Below are positions 8,160 through 16,606 of a DNA stretch of 64,000 bases, in pieces (position 1 is the first letter of the stretch; each line of letters starts with the position of its first letter). A program made the translations under genes and the position numbers. The notes beneath the pieces are model-generated. The model did no database searches. It saw only the letters and a list, made by a program, of their open reading frames with translations, and was not told where the DNA came from. Source of the DNA: Bacteroidota bacterium (GTDB taxonomy: Bacteria > Bacteroidota > Bacteroidia > Chitinophagales > Saprospiraceae); NCBI GenBank assembly GCA_016124585.1, contig WGNL01000013.1, forward strand, positions 186,001-250,000, in the 5' to 3' direction.

Positions 8160-9509
8160 TCACACCACTGGCCAGACCGTCAAAGCAATCAACAAACCAC
8201 AGCAAACATACAGAAACACCTTGTCTGCCAAATGCAATGGCCGAACGGGAGCCTGCTCCGAAGGTTCGAACATCACAATGACGATTTTGAAATAGTAATA
8301 AATTGCCAAAAGCGAAGCCAGAATCCCTACCACGACCAGCCAGCCTTGCCCAGCCGCTGAGGCAGCCGCCAGTACCCGGTATTTTGCGATAAAACCTGCC
8401 AACGGTGGAATCCCCGCCATCGAAAGCATCGCCATGATGACGGACACAGCAGCCAATTGATTGGTGTGCAACAATCCCCTAAAGTCCTGAATATCAGCCA
8501 CTTCATTTCTCAAATACCAAAGGACTCTGAAAGCTGTGAGACTGGCAATGCCATACACCAAGGCGTAGTAAGTCAGCAGATGCTCGGCACCTTCTTTTTG
8601 GCAAAAAATGCCAATCAGCATGAATCCCGTATGTGAAATGCTTGAGTAAGCCATCAAGCGCTTCACGTTTTTTTGCGAAGCAGCAATGAAATTGGCGACC
8701 ATCAGGGTGAGGAAGCAAAGTCCGTAGATTGACCAAGCCACGGTCTGTGGAATCGCATTTTGAAAAGCCTGGAAAAACTTCAACAAGGCAGCAAATGCAG
8801 CCACTTTGACCACTGTCACCATGTAGGCGGTGACCGGAGTGGGTGAGCCTTCGTACACATCGGGTGCCCAAAAATGGAAGGGGGCTGCTGCTACTTTGAA
8901 GGCAAAAGCGGCGACCGTCAGCACAAAACCAACTTGCAGGAGACCTTGGTTTTGGGAAGTTAAGTTGGTCGTTTTCGAAGTGATTTCGGCCAAGTCAAAT
9001 GTTCCGGTAGCGCCGTAAAGCAAGGCAATTCCGAAAAGCAGGAATGCAGAAGAGAACGCTCCCAACAGGAAATATTTGAACGAGGCTTCGTTGCCTTTCA
9101 CGTCTGACTTGTTGCTACCTGCCAGCACGTACACGGGTATTGACAGTATCTCCACCCCCAAAAAAAGCATGGCGAGATTGGTGTAGGAAACCATACAGAC
9201 TGCACCGGCAAAGGAAAAAAGCGTGAGCGCAAAATAGTCTGTGGTTGTTTTTTCAGCTTCGAAAAAGCGGCGGAAACCCCAAAACCATAGCACGCCTAAA
9301 GTACAAAGCACCATCAAAAATGGCCTGGAAAATCCATCGAAACTGGCCATGTTGTACACCAATTCGGACGTGCCCAGATGCGAAAAACTCAGCCCCAAGA
9401 CGACCAACAGAGCCAAAATGGCCAAAGGCAACAGTATTTTCCGAAGGTTCAAAAACTCGGAAACGAGGGCGGCCACACCTGTCAAGGAAAGTATGATCAG
9501 TTCAGTCAT
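8160..9509 (-). CDS. nuoN: NADH-quinone oxidoreductase subunit N
   Basis: This is one of the three antiporter-like proton-pumping membrane subunits of complex I. At 449 residues it is slightly short for NuoN. Signature segments include FKVAAAPFHFWAPDVYEGSPTPVTAYM, with the conserved Lys and the discontinuous-helix region, and LMAYSSISHTGFMLIGI. About 13 membrane spans are expected. The gene begins one base after the nuoM stop region (nuoM ends at 9511), so translation is probably coupled. It is the last nuo gene of the locus. Confidence 0.95.
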   Translation of the reverse strand: MTELIILSLTGVAALVSEFLNLRKILLPLAILALLVVLGLSFSHLGTSELVYNMASFDGFSRPFLMVLCTLGVLWFWGFRRFFEAEKTTTDYFALTLFSFAGAVCMVSYTNLAMLFLGVEILSIPVYVLAGSNKSDVKGNEASFKYFLLGAFSSAFLLFGIALLYGATGTFDLAEITSKTTNLTSQNQGLLQVGFVLTVAAFAFKVAAAPFHFWAPDVYEGSPTPVTAYMVTVVKVAAFAALLKFFQAFQNAIPQTVAWSIYGLCFLTLMVANFIAASQKNVKRLMAYSSISHTGFMLIGIFCQKEGAEHLLTYYALVYGIASLTAFRVLWYLRNEVADIQDFRGLLHTNQLAAVSVIMAMLSMAGIPPLAGFIAKYRVLAAASAAGQGWLVVVGILASLLAIYYYFKIVIVMFEPSEQAPVRPLHLADKVFLYVCCGLLIALTVWPVV

Positions 9510-9510
9510 A

Positions 9511-10959
9511 TCAGAATTTCAAGCCTTGTAAAAGTTCCATCACCGATTTTTCGGAGATAGCCAAAATGGGTTTCGGGTAAACGCCGAATCCGACAATCAA
9601 TACACAAACCACCAGCAACAATAGCGTCTCTTGGCGGGTCTGTTTTTTATAGAGCACAGCTTCGTCCTTCACTTCTCCCAACATCATTTTCTGGAAGGAG
9701 CGGAACATGTAAACCACCCCAAGAATGATGCTTATCCCTGCCAAGGCACCCAAAATTTGGTGGTACTGAAACAGGCCGATGATGAGCAAAAACTCTCCCA
9801 CGAAACCATTGGTGAAAGGCAGTGCCACCACACTCAGCACGATGATGAGGAACATAAACCCGAGCCTTGGGTCAATGTCCCGGATGCCACCCAACCTGTC
9901 CATATCGGAAGTGCCTGTGCGGGTCACGATGATGTCGTACACGAAGAAAAGCCCGACAGTGTTGATACCGTGACTCAACATTTCCACCAAACCACCTTGA
10001 ACACCTTGCACGTTGGCAGATAGAATGCCCGCTGCAATCAAGCCAACGTGGGCAATGGAAGCAAATGCGATAAGTCGTTTGTAATCTTTTTGAACAATCG
10101 AAATGAAGGAAGCGTAGAGGATGCTCACCACCGCAAAACCCACGGCCCAAATGCCGTACTCGCCCACTCCTTGCGGCACTATCGGAATCAACCAGCGTAT
10201 GATACCGTAGGTCGCCATTTTCAGCATGATACCTGAAAGCAGCATGGCTCCTGGTGTTGGGGCGATGTAGTAGGTTTCCGGCTGCCAAGTATGGAGCGGG
10301 AAAATGGGCATTTTGATGGCAAAAGCGAGAAAAATCCCAGCAAATACAAGGCCCTGTTGCGTGACTGGCAAAGCCCGGCCTGCTTCGTAAAGTGATTGCA
10401 GCGCAAAAGAATGGTCGGCCGTGTGCTGGTACAAATAGATGAAGGAAAACAGCATGAACAAACTGCCGACCATTGTGTAAAGGAAGAATTTCAAGGTGAC
10501 CCGTTGGCGGCCTTCCCCACCCCATTTCAGGCAAATAAAGTAAATGGGTATTAGCGCTATTTCCCAAAAAACATAAAACAAGAAGCCATCCGCAGCGATG
10601 AAACTGCCCGCCATTGCGAAGTCCATCAGCATCATCAGGGCATACAGGACGTGGCGGTCGGGGTAGTCCCGGTTGAAGGAAGCATAGAGCACCATCGGCA
10701 TCACGATGGAGGAAAGGATGGTGAGCATGAGGCTGATGCCATCCAACATCAGGTTGAAATTCGCTCCCAATTGTGGAATCCAAGGCATGGAAAACGTGAG
10801 GGTCTCCTGCCCGTTCGTGTTGTAATGGTACAGCAGGAACAACACGTAGGCGAGGTTGAGCAGCGACCCGGCCAGCGACACGTACTTGGCATTTTTACCC
10901 GAAAAATAGGTAAGAATCGCCGTGACCAAAGGGATGATGAGTATAGGTAAAATTAGCAT
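9511..10959 (-). CDS. nuoM: NADH-quinone oxidoreductase subunit M
   Basis: This is an antiporter-like proton-pumping subunit of the complex I membrane arm, 482 residues long. It shows the conserved WEIALIPIYFICLKWGG glutamate helix, FAIKMPIFPLHTWQPETY with the broken-helix Lys, and LIAFASIAHVGLIAAGI. Order and orientation match nuoL-nuoM-nuoN. A 64-base spacer without a strong hairpin separates it from nuoL. Confidence 0.96.
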   Translation of the reverse strand: MLILPILIIPLVTAILTYFSGKNAKYVSLAGSLLNLAYVLFLLYHYNTNGQETLTFSMPWIPQLGANFNLMLDGISLMLTILSSIVMPMVLYASFNRDYPDRHVLYALMMLMDFAMAGSFIAADGFLFYVFWEIALIPIYFICLKWGGEGRQRVTLKFFLYTMVGSLFMLFSFIYLYQHTADHSFALQSLYEAGRALPVTQQGLVFAGIFLAFAIKMPIFPLHTWQPETYYIAPTPGAMLLSGIMLKMATYGIIRWLIPIVPQGVGEYGIWAVGFAVVSILYASFISIVQKDYKRLIAFASIAHVGLIAAGILSANVQGVQGGLVEMLSHGINTVGLFFVYDIIVTRTGTSDMDRLGGIRDIDPRLGFMFLIIVLSVVALPFTNGFVGEFLLIIGLFQYHQILGALAGISIILGVVYMFRSFQKMMLGEVKDEAVLYKKQTRQETLLLLVVCVLIVGFGVYPKPILAISEKSVMELLQGLKF

Positions 10960-11023
10960 TAATCAGTTTGGTTGAAAGGTTGGCGGATGAGTTTTTCAAA
11001 TGCCAAATTCCTCTTAAAACCAT

Positions 11024-12925
11024 TTATATCAGTATCGCAATCAACGCTGCAACGGCCAGTACGAACACCACCAAGTAGTGCTCCAACTGCCCTGATTGTA
11101 TTTTTCGAAGTTGACCGCTGACGGAATTCACGGCAACGCCGACATTGTTCACCAAGCCATCGAGCAAACGGCCTTCCACCACTTTTTCGAGTAGTTCGGC
11201 AAATTTGTCATTGGCCCGCACGATATAATTTTTGTAAAATTCATCAATGAAAAAGCGACCTGCTACCAAGCGGGAAGCGCCAGTCAGTTCCTCCGTATCA
11301 CGCACTGGCCGAACCCGGTTTTTCACGTAAAGCTGGTAGGCGTAGTAAATGACAGCGATAATAAGCAGTGTCGTAAAGCTCATTGTCAGAAGCTCACTTC
11401 CGAGACTTGCATTAAGTTCGAAAGTACCCAAAACAGGGGCTAAAAAAGCATCAATGCTCCCGTGAATTCCAGCCGCATGAGCTACTGCATGAGGTATCCC
11501 TACCCAGCCACCAACGATGGAAAGTGCTGCCAATATTATCAATGGGATGGTCATGATGGCGGGGGATTCGTGTAAATGGTGACGCTGGTCCTCCGTTCCC
11601 CGGAACTCGCCAAAAAAGGTCAAGAACACCAACCGGAACATGTAAAAAGCCGTCATCAAGGAAACGCCCAAGCCAAGCACGAAGAAAATAGGCGCCGACT
11701 CCATGGCAGAAGCAAGTATTTGGTCTTTGCTGAAAAAACCCGCCAAAGGTGGTATGCCTGAAATGGCCAAACTGCCAATGAGGAAAGTCCGGTACGTAAT
11801 GGGCAAATGTTTGCGAAGACCACCCATCCGACGTATGTCCTGCTCGCCACTCATGGCATGGATAACGCTACCTGAGCCGAGGAATAGCAGTGCTTTGAAA
11901 AACGCATGAGTAACCACGTGAAAAATAGCTGCTGTGTAAGCACCCAAACCCAGCGCCATGAACATCAAACCCAGCTGACTTACGGTGGAATAGGCCAAAA
12001 CCTTTTTAATATCTGTTTGCAAAAGGCCGATGGCTGCACCAATCAAAGAAGTCGCTGTGCCAATGGTGACCACCAGCATGGAAATGCCCGGTGTCAATTC
12101 AAATAGGGAGTGTGTTCGGGCGATGAGGTAAATGCCCGCCGTTACCATCGTGGCTGCATGGATGAGCGCCGAAACAGGCGTCGGGGCAGCCATCGCATCT
12201 GGCAGCCAAGTGAACAATGGAATCTGCGCACTTTTCCCGACTGCACCCAGCACCAAGCAACCAGCAATCAGACTGAGTAAGCCTGGAGAAAGCTGTTGAA
12301 GCACTGGCAATTTTTCCCCCATAAAAAGCTCGTGGTATTCCAAGGAGCCCACATTTACGAAGAGCAAACACATGGCCATCAGGAAACCAAAATCGCCGAT
12401 GCGGTTCATCACGAAGGCTTTTTTGGCGGCGTCGTTGTTCTTCATTTCTTTGAAATAGAAACTGATAAGCATGAAGGAACAGAAACCAACACCTTCCCAA
12501 CCGATGAAGGTAATCAGGAAACTGTCAGACATGACCAGCACGAGCATGAAAAACGTAAAAAGGTTCAGATAGGAAAAAAATCGGCGAAACCCATCGTCTT
12601 CCCACATATAACCCACTGAAAACAAGTGAATTAGGAAGCCTACCCCTGTGATGAACATTAAGAAAACCGCCGTCAGTCTGTCAATCAAAAAGTTGAACAA
12701 CGAACTGAAAGTGCCACTGGAAATCCATTCATAGACACTCACCACCGCCGTGTGGGGGTTGGTGTATTGGTCGTAAAAAATGGCGCAGGCGCAAACAAAG
12801 GAGGTGAATACTCCCAAGCAGGCCACCACTGCCGTCAGCGTTTTCGACAGCCATTTGTAGCAAGTGAGTATCACCAAGAAACTCACAAGCGGGGCAAAGG
12901 CGGCTATTTTTATAAATAAATCCAC
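11024..12925 (-). CDS. nuoL: NADH-quinone oxidoreductase subunit L
   Basis: This is the distal antiporter-like subunit of complex I, 633 residues. Motifs include GWEGVGFCSFMLISFYF, KSAQIPLFTWLPDAMAAPTPVSALIHAATMVTAG and LAYSTVSQLGLMFMALG. The C-terminal part contains the long lateral (piston) helix region and a final hydrophobic anchor (YLVVFVLAVAALIAILI). The start codon is GTG at 12925, with no nearer ATG that keeps the first membrane helix. A 14-bp perfect hairpin lies in the gap to nuoK. Confidence 0.96.
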   Translation of the reverse strand: MDLFIKIAAFAPLVSFLVILTCYKWLSKTLTAVVACLGVFTSFVCACAIFYDQYTNPHTAVVSVYEWISSGTFSSLFNFLIDRLTAVFLMFITGVGFLIHLFSVGYMWEDDGFRRFFSYLNLFTFFMLVLVMSDSFLITFIGWEGVGFCSFMLISFYFKEMKNNDAAKKAFVMNRIGDFGFLMAMCLLFVNVGSLEYHELFMGEKLPVLQQLSPGLLSLIAGCLVLGAVGKSAQIPLFTWLPDAMAAPTPVSALIHAATMVTAGIYLIARTHSLFELTPGISMLVVTIGTATSLIGAAIGLLQTDIKKVLAYSTVSQLGLMFMALGLGAYTAAIFHVVTHAFFKALLFLGSGSVIHAMSGEQDIRRMGGLRKHLPITYRTFLIGSLAISGIPPLAGFFSKDQILASAMESAPIFFVLGLGVSLMTAFYMFRLVFLTFFGEFRGTEDQRHHLHESPAIMTIPLIILAALSIVGGWVGIPHAVAHAAGIHGSIDAFLAPVLGTFELNASLGSELLTMSFTTLLIIAVIYYAYQLYVKNRVRPVRDTEELTGASRLVAGRFFIDEFYKNYIVRANDKFAELLEKVVEGRLLDGLVNNVGVAVNSVSGQLRKIQSGQLEHYLVVFVLAVAALIAILI

Positions 12926-12944
12926 GAGTTTAGGAATGAAGAGT

Positions 12945-12986
12945 GAGGAATGAGGGATAAAAGTGCACGGTCATCCCTCATTCCTC
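12945..12986. repeat. 14-bp perfect inverted repeat between nuoK and nuoL
   Basis: GAGGAATGAGGGAT at 12945-12958 is exactly complementary to ATCCCTCATTCCTC at 12973-12986, with a 14-base loop. No T-run follows, so it is not a standard terminator. It may stabilise or process the nuo mRNA. Confidence 0.8.
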
Positions 12987-12995
12987 ATCCCTGAT

Positions 12996-13295
12996 TTACC
13001 ATTTAAGTTTACTTAAAATCGAAGTATCCGTCGAGCGGATATTCCTGAAAATCATCATCAAGATGGCCAAGCCGATGGCTACTTCTGCAGCAGCAACAGC
13101 CATGATGAAGAAAACGAAAACCTGTCCCTGCGCCTGTCCCCAAACCGTGCTGAAAGCGACCATGAGCAGGTTCACCGCATTCAGCATCAACTCAATGCAC
13201 ATGAATTTCAGGATGGCGTTCCGACGAAACATCACCCCGAATGCACCAATGCAAAACAGGATGGCGGAAAGGATAAGGTAGTAGTTGATTGGCAT
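12996..13295 (-). CDS. nuoK: NADH-quinone oxidoreductase subunit K
   Basis: The 99-residue product has three membrane helices. Conserved acidic residues lie in [13 protein letters not shown] and [13 protein letters not shown], the two membrane glutamates of the NuoK proton path. The size is exactly typical. It sits between nuoJ and nuoL, with inverted repeats in both flanking gaps. Confidence 0.95.
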   Translation of the reverse strand: MPINYYLILSAILFCIGAFGVMFRRNAILKFMCIELMLNAVNLLMVAFSTVWGQAQGQVFVFFIMAVAAAEVAIGLAILMMIFRNIRSTDTSILSKLKW

Positions 13296-13303
13296 TTTAC
13301 AAT

Positions 13304-13374
13304 GTTAAATGGTAAATGATGAATGATTAATTGGAAGTCTGATTTACCATTAACCATTTATCATTTACCATTAA
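13304..13374. repeat. Imperfect inverted repeat between nuoJ and nuoK
   Basis: An arm around 13304-13325 (TTAAATGGTAAATGATGAA) is nearly complementary to 13355-13374 (CATTTATCATTTACCATTAA). The second arm runs into the nuoJ stop codon. The sequence is unrelated to the other nuo hairpins. Confidence 0.7.
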
Positions 13375-13871
13375 GATAGTTGCTTTTTACTAAGCAAAAC
13401 CGCTCCCACCATCGCTGATAGGAAAAGTAGTGCGGATATTTCAAACGGCAACAGAAACTCATTGAAGAGGCTGTTGCCGAGACTTTCGACGGTTCCAATA
13501 TTGGCGGCGCTTTTGGTCAATTGGCTCAAATCAGCTTGTTTTCCTGCAACAGTCAGCACCAAAAGCAACAATCCGGCGGAAATGGCTGAGATGATTTCGA
13601 ATAGAGTTCGCTTCGTGAAGCCCATGTTTCCGTGCATATTGACCATCATAATAATGTAGAGGAAAAGCACCATGATGGCACCTGCGTACACGATGATGTG
13701 AACCGCTGCGAGGAATTGGGCATTCAGCAAAAAATAATGCCCGGCGATGGCGAAGAAGGTCAGAATCAGGCAAAGTGCGCTGTAAACGGGGTTTTTGACC
13801 ACGACCACCAACATGGCGCAAATCACTGCCACTGCCGATAAGAACCAAAAAAGTATTTCTGAAATTGGCAT
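13371..13871 (-). CDS. nuoJ: NADH-quinone oxidoreductase subunit J
   Basis: The 166-residue membrane subunit of complex I has five hydrophobic helices, including the conserved FAIAGHYFLLNAQFLAAVHIIVYAGAIMVLFLYIIMMVN region that holds the mobile helix 3 near the quinone site. The start ATG is 4 bases after the nuoI stop, which indicates tight translational coupling. The stop codon lies inside an inverted-repeat arm. Confidence 0.95.
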   Translation of the reverse strand: MPISEILFWFLSAVAVICAMLVVVVKNPVYSALCLILTFFAIAGHYFLLNAQFLAAVHIIVYAGAIMVLFLYIIMMVNMHGNMGFTKRTLFEIISAISAGLLLLVLTVAGKQADLSQLTKSAANIGTVESLGNSLFNEFLLPFEISALLFLSAMVGAVLLSKKQLS

Positions 13872-13875
13872 TTCG

Positions 13876-14472
13876 TTAATGTTCGTCTAAATCAATCAAG
13901 TCCTTAATGGTCACGTTGTGCTGGTGAAATTTGTCCTTCTTGAACTCCAACATCGCAGGCGTCTGCCGCCTCGTTACATCCACGGGGTTTTCCATCGTTT
14001 CAACCAGTTTGTCCTTTCCGAATACGAAACCATTGCGGCCATAGTTGCTTGGAATGATGCGGTCAGTCAGGAAAATTGCTTCCTTTGGACAAGCTTCTTC
14101 GCACAGTCCGCAGAAAATGCAGCGAAGCATATTGATTTCGTAAACGGCGGCGTATTTCTCTTCCCGGTAGAGGTTTTCTTCGCCTTTCTTCCGCTCGGCA
14201 GCCGTCATCGTGATGGCCTCGGCGGGACAAGCCACGGCGCAAAGTCCGCAAGCGGTGCAGCGTTCGGCACCTGCCTCATCCCGCTTCAGTACATGATGGC
14301 CCCGGTAAACGGGCGCTATCGGGCGCAGTTGCTCCGGGTACTGTACCGTTGCTTTCTTTTTGAAAATATGGCGGAACGTGATGGACATCCCACCAGCAAT
14401 GGCAGGCAGATAGAGCCGCTCGGCGAGCGTCATCTGCTTTTTTTCCATCACTTTGCTTCTGTTCGTTAACAT
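13876..14472 (-). CDS. nuoI: NADH-quinone oxidoreductase subunit I
   Basis: This ferredoxin-like subunit carries clusters N6a and N6b on the path to quinone. The two CxxCxxCxxxCP motifs are at C72-C82 (CTACGLCAVACP) and C118-C128 (CIFCGLCEEACP). Length is 198 residues. The N-terminal helix (GGMSITFRHIFKKKATVQYPE) matches the family. Its upstream gap of 88 bases holds a hairpin and separates it from the CsaA-like gene, not from nuoH as is common. Confidence 0.95.
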   Translation of the reverse strand: MLTNRSKVMEKKQMTLAERLYLPAIAGGMSITFRHIFKKKATVQYPEQLRPIAPVYRGHHVLKRDEAGAERCTACGLCAVACPAEAITMTAAERKKGEENLYREEKYAAVYEINMLRCIFCGLCEEACPKEAIFLTDRIIPSNYGRNGFVFGKDKLVETMENPVDVTRRQTPAMLEFKKDKFHQHNVTIKDLIDLDEH

Positions 14473-14477
14473 TTTGT

Positions 14478-14561
14478 GAGGTTTAGAAGGGTTTAGAGAG
14501 TTTAGAGGGTTTAACGAGGTCCCAAACTAAACCTCCTAAACCATCTAAATTTTCTAAACCC
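14478..14561. repeat. Imperfect long inverted repeat upstream of nuoI
   Basis: A GGTTTAGA-rich arm (14478-14513), made of repeats of GTTTAGAG/AG, pairs imperfectly with a TAAACC-rich arm (14528-14561). The right arm reaches the end of the CsaA-like gene. Arm sequence is unrelated to the other nuo repeats. Confidence 0.65.
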
Positions 14562-14890
14562 TAAGCTATCCGTAACCCATTCGGCACCTGCCTTTCGGGC
14601 TGCAAAAGTGTCACTTCTTTTTCATCTCCAACTACTCCGAGCACCAAACATTCGGACATAAAATTGGCGATTTGCTTTGGGGGAAAATTGGTGACGGCAA
14701 TCACCTGTTTTCCCACCAAATCTGCTTTTTCGTACAATTTGGTGATTTGGGCAGAACTGCGTTTTACGCCAAATTCACCAAAGTCTATTGTCAACTGGTA
14801 GGCCGGTTTTTTCGCCTTCGGAAAATCCTCAGCTGCGATTATTGTACCTACCCGCATTTCTATCTTTTCAAAATCGGCCCAATTAAGCAT
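14561..14890 (-). CDS. csaA: CsaA-like tRNA-binding-domain protein
   Basis: The 109-residue protein is a single EMAP/tRNA-binding OB-fold domain. It starts MLNWADFEKIEMRVGTIIAAEDFPKAKKPAYQL and ends LLQPERQVPNGLRIA, a close match in size and motifs to CsaA, proposed as a secretion chaperone and able to bind tRNA. It has no known role in complex I, yet it lies between nuoH and nuoI. Its upstream region runs into the terminal repeat of the 14906-15460 element. Confidence 0.88.
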   Translation of the reverse strand: MLNWADFEKIEMRVGTIIAAEDFPKAKKPAYQLTIDFGEFGVKRSSAQITKLYEKADLVGKQVIAVTNFPPKQIANFMSECLVLGVVGDEKEVTLLQPERQVPNGLRIA

Positions 14891-14905
14891 GACCTCGTGA
14901 TTTTG

Positions 14906-15460
14906 CCCCTGACTCCTAAAGGGGAACCTAAAACCATGAATTCTCAGCTATTTATCAATGATGTGTTAAGCTGATTATCAAATAATTAAATTCAATCTTC
15001 CTTATTTTCCAGCAAGTAGTAAGCTTCATTAAAACTTGCATCGTTTTCTTTTTCAATCAAAATTGACTTGTTCTGGACTCGACAAACTTGATTTTTGAAA
15101 AAGTAGGATTTTTTACTTCCTTTATTATGTCTGTATTTCCATTTTGTTTTTTTGGTAGAATTTAGGAACAAGGTGTCACTCCGCAAAACCCAATTTCCTT
15201 TGTCCTTGATTGAATACATGGTGTGACGACCCTCATAATAATCATATTCCCTATTTTCACTCAAATTCAAAGTCACCCAGGAAAACCCAAATCTGCCACC
15301 TTTGTATTCTCCACAAATTTCACACGAAGTGTTTTCAATTTTTTTATCAAAACCTATTTGAGTAAAAAGTCCAAAAACGAACATTAATAACCACATCATA
15401 CCTACTTATTTGAAGCTCCCAAAAATGTGCGTCCTTGGGTTCCCCTTCAGGGGTCAGGGG
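14906..15460 (-). mobile_element. Cargo-bearing inverted-repeat element (copy E3)
   Basis: The ends are 14906-14928 (CCCCTGACTCCTAAAGGGG then AACC) and 15437-15460, which reads as the near-complement. Inside the right end, on the minus strand, GGGGAACCC is followed after 17 bases by GGAGCTTC, the same layout as copies E1 and E2 (GGAACTTC). Here the interior holds a complete 135-residue gene (14992-15399) in place of a short spacer. It is inverted relative to E1 and E2. It has no transposase, so mobility would need help in trans. Confidence 0.6.
14992..15399 (-). CDS. Unknown small secreted or membrane-anchored protein (element cargo)
   Basis: The 135-residue product starts with a hydrophobic segment (MMWLLMFVFGLFTQIGF) and is then Lys/Asn-rich with paired cysteines (CEICGEYKGG). 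I do not recognise the family. The coding sequence is strongly AT-rich: bases 15061-15120 contain 19 G+C of 60, against 41 of 60 in a nuoF stretch (18841-18900). It is enclosed by the E3 terminal repeats, so it looks like acquired cargo. Two adjacent ATGs (15399, 15396) are possible starts. Confidence 0.6.
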   Translation of the reverse strand: MMWLLMFVFGLFTQIGFDKKIENTSCEICGEYKGGRFGFSWVTLNLSENREYDYYEGRHTMYSIKDKGNWVLRSDTLFLNSTKKTKWKYRHNKGSKKSYFFKNQVCRVQNKSILIEKENDASFNEAYYLLENKED

Positions 15461-16489
15461 TTAATTCAATTTCCCCGTCAAATACATCACCACCCCCGTC
15501 AAGAAGATATTCAGCAACGACAGTGGCAGCAGCACTTTCCAGCCGAGGTTCATCAATTGGTCGTAGCGGAAACGGGGCAATGTCCAGCGCACCCACATGA
15601 ACAGGAAGATGAAGGCAAATACCTTCCCGAAGAACACTACCGTCTGCACCGTGGCGAGGGCGTTCGGGCTTAGGCCAAGCTCGTGCTGGAAGGGGAAATT
15701 GTATCCGCCCCAGAAGAAGCTGACCATGATGGCCGACGAGATGAACATATTGATGTACTCCGCAAACAGAAACAAGCCCAGTTTCATCGAAGAATACTCG
15801 GTGTGGTAGCCGCCGATGAGTTCCGTCTCGCATTCAGGTAGGTCGAAGGGAGCACGGTTCGTTTCGGCGAAAGCGCAAATCATGAAAATCAAGAAGGCCA
15901 GCGGCTGGTAGGCCACATTGGCGAGACCTGCATCCTGCTGTGCCACGATTTCCCGAAGGCTCAAAGTCCCCGTCATCATCACCATCGCAATGATGCTGAA
16001 ACCCATCGCAATTTCGTAGCTAATCATTTGGGAACTTGCTCGTAGGGCGCCCAACAGCGAGTACTTGTTATTGCTCGCCCAACCACCAATCATGATGCCG
16101 TAAACCCCGACTGATACGACACCAAAAAGGTATAGCACCCCGATATTGATGTCAGTAATTTGTAGCGCAAATGATTCGCCACCGATGTTCACGTCGCCGC
16201 CCCAAGGAATCACTGCCCCAGTGATGAGCGCCGTCAGCATGGCAATGCCCGGCCCGATGATGAAGAGGAATCGGTTGCTCCCTTGCGGAATCAGTTCCTC
16301 TTTCGTGAACATTTTGATGCCATCGGCCAGCGGTTGCAGCAGCCCCAGTGGCCCTGCCCTATTCGGTCCGACCCGGTCCTGCATCACAGCGGAAAGCTTC
16401 CGCTCTGCCCATGTGCTGTACATCGCTATCAGCATGGTGATGCCGAAAACGGACAGGACGAGGATTATTTTGAAAATTAATACGGTCAT
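15461..16489 (-). CDS. nuoH: NADH-quinone oxidoreductase subunit H
   Basis: NuoH links the peripheral and membrane arms and helps form the quinone channel. From ATG 16489 it has 342 residues. The conserved AERKLSAVMQDRVGPNRAGPLGLLQPLADGIKMF and FAETNRAPFDLPECETELIGGYHTEYSSMKL segments are complete. A TTG five codons upstream is less likely. The TAA stop directly abuts the terminal repeat of element E3 at 15460. Confidence 0.96.
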   Translation of the reverse strand: MTVLIFKIILVLSVFGITMLIAMYSTWAERKLSAVMQDRVGPNRAGPLGLLQPLADGIKMFTKEELIPQGSNRFLFIIGPGIAMLTALITGAVIPWGGDVNIGGESFALQITDINIGVLYLFGVVSVGVYGIMIGGWASNNKYSLLGALRASSQMISYEIAMGFSIIAMVMMTGTLSLREIVAQQDAGLANVAYQPLAFLIFMICAFAETNRAPFDLPECETELIGGYHTEYSSMKLGLFLFAEYINMFISSAIMVSFFWGGYNFPFQHELGLSPNALATVQTVVFFGKVFAFIFLFMWVRWTLPRFRYDQLMNLGWKVLLPLSLLNIFLTGVVMYLTGKLN

Positions 16490-16514
16490 CTTATTTAGAT
16501 TCAAAATGGATTGA

Positions 16515-16593
16515 TAAGCCTGAGGAACGAAGGATTATTAAGCCATTTAATCTCTAATTCTAGGCTTAGCAATCCCTCCTATCGTCGGGCTTA
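16515..16593. repeat. Imperfect inverted repeat between nuoG and nuoH
   Basis: TAAGCCTGAGGAACGAAGGA (from 16515) pairs imperfectly with 16571-16593, which reads AATCCCTCCTATCGTCGGGC plus TTA. A smaller TAAGCC/GGCTTA pair is nested inside. Confidence 0.55.
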
Positions 16594-16606
16594 CCATTCC
16601 TTTTGT

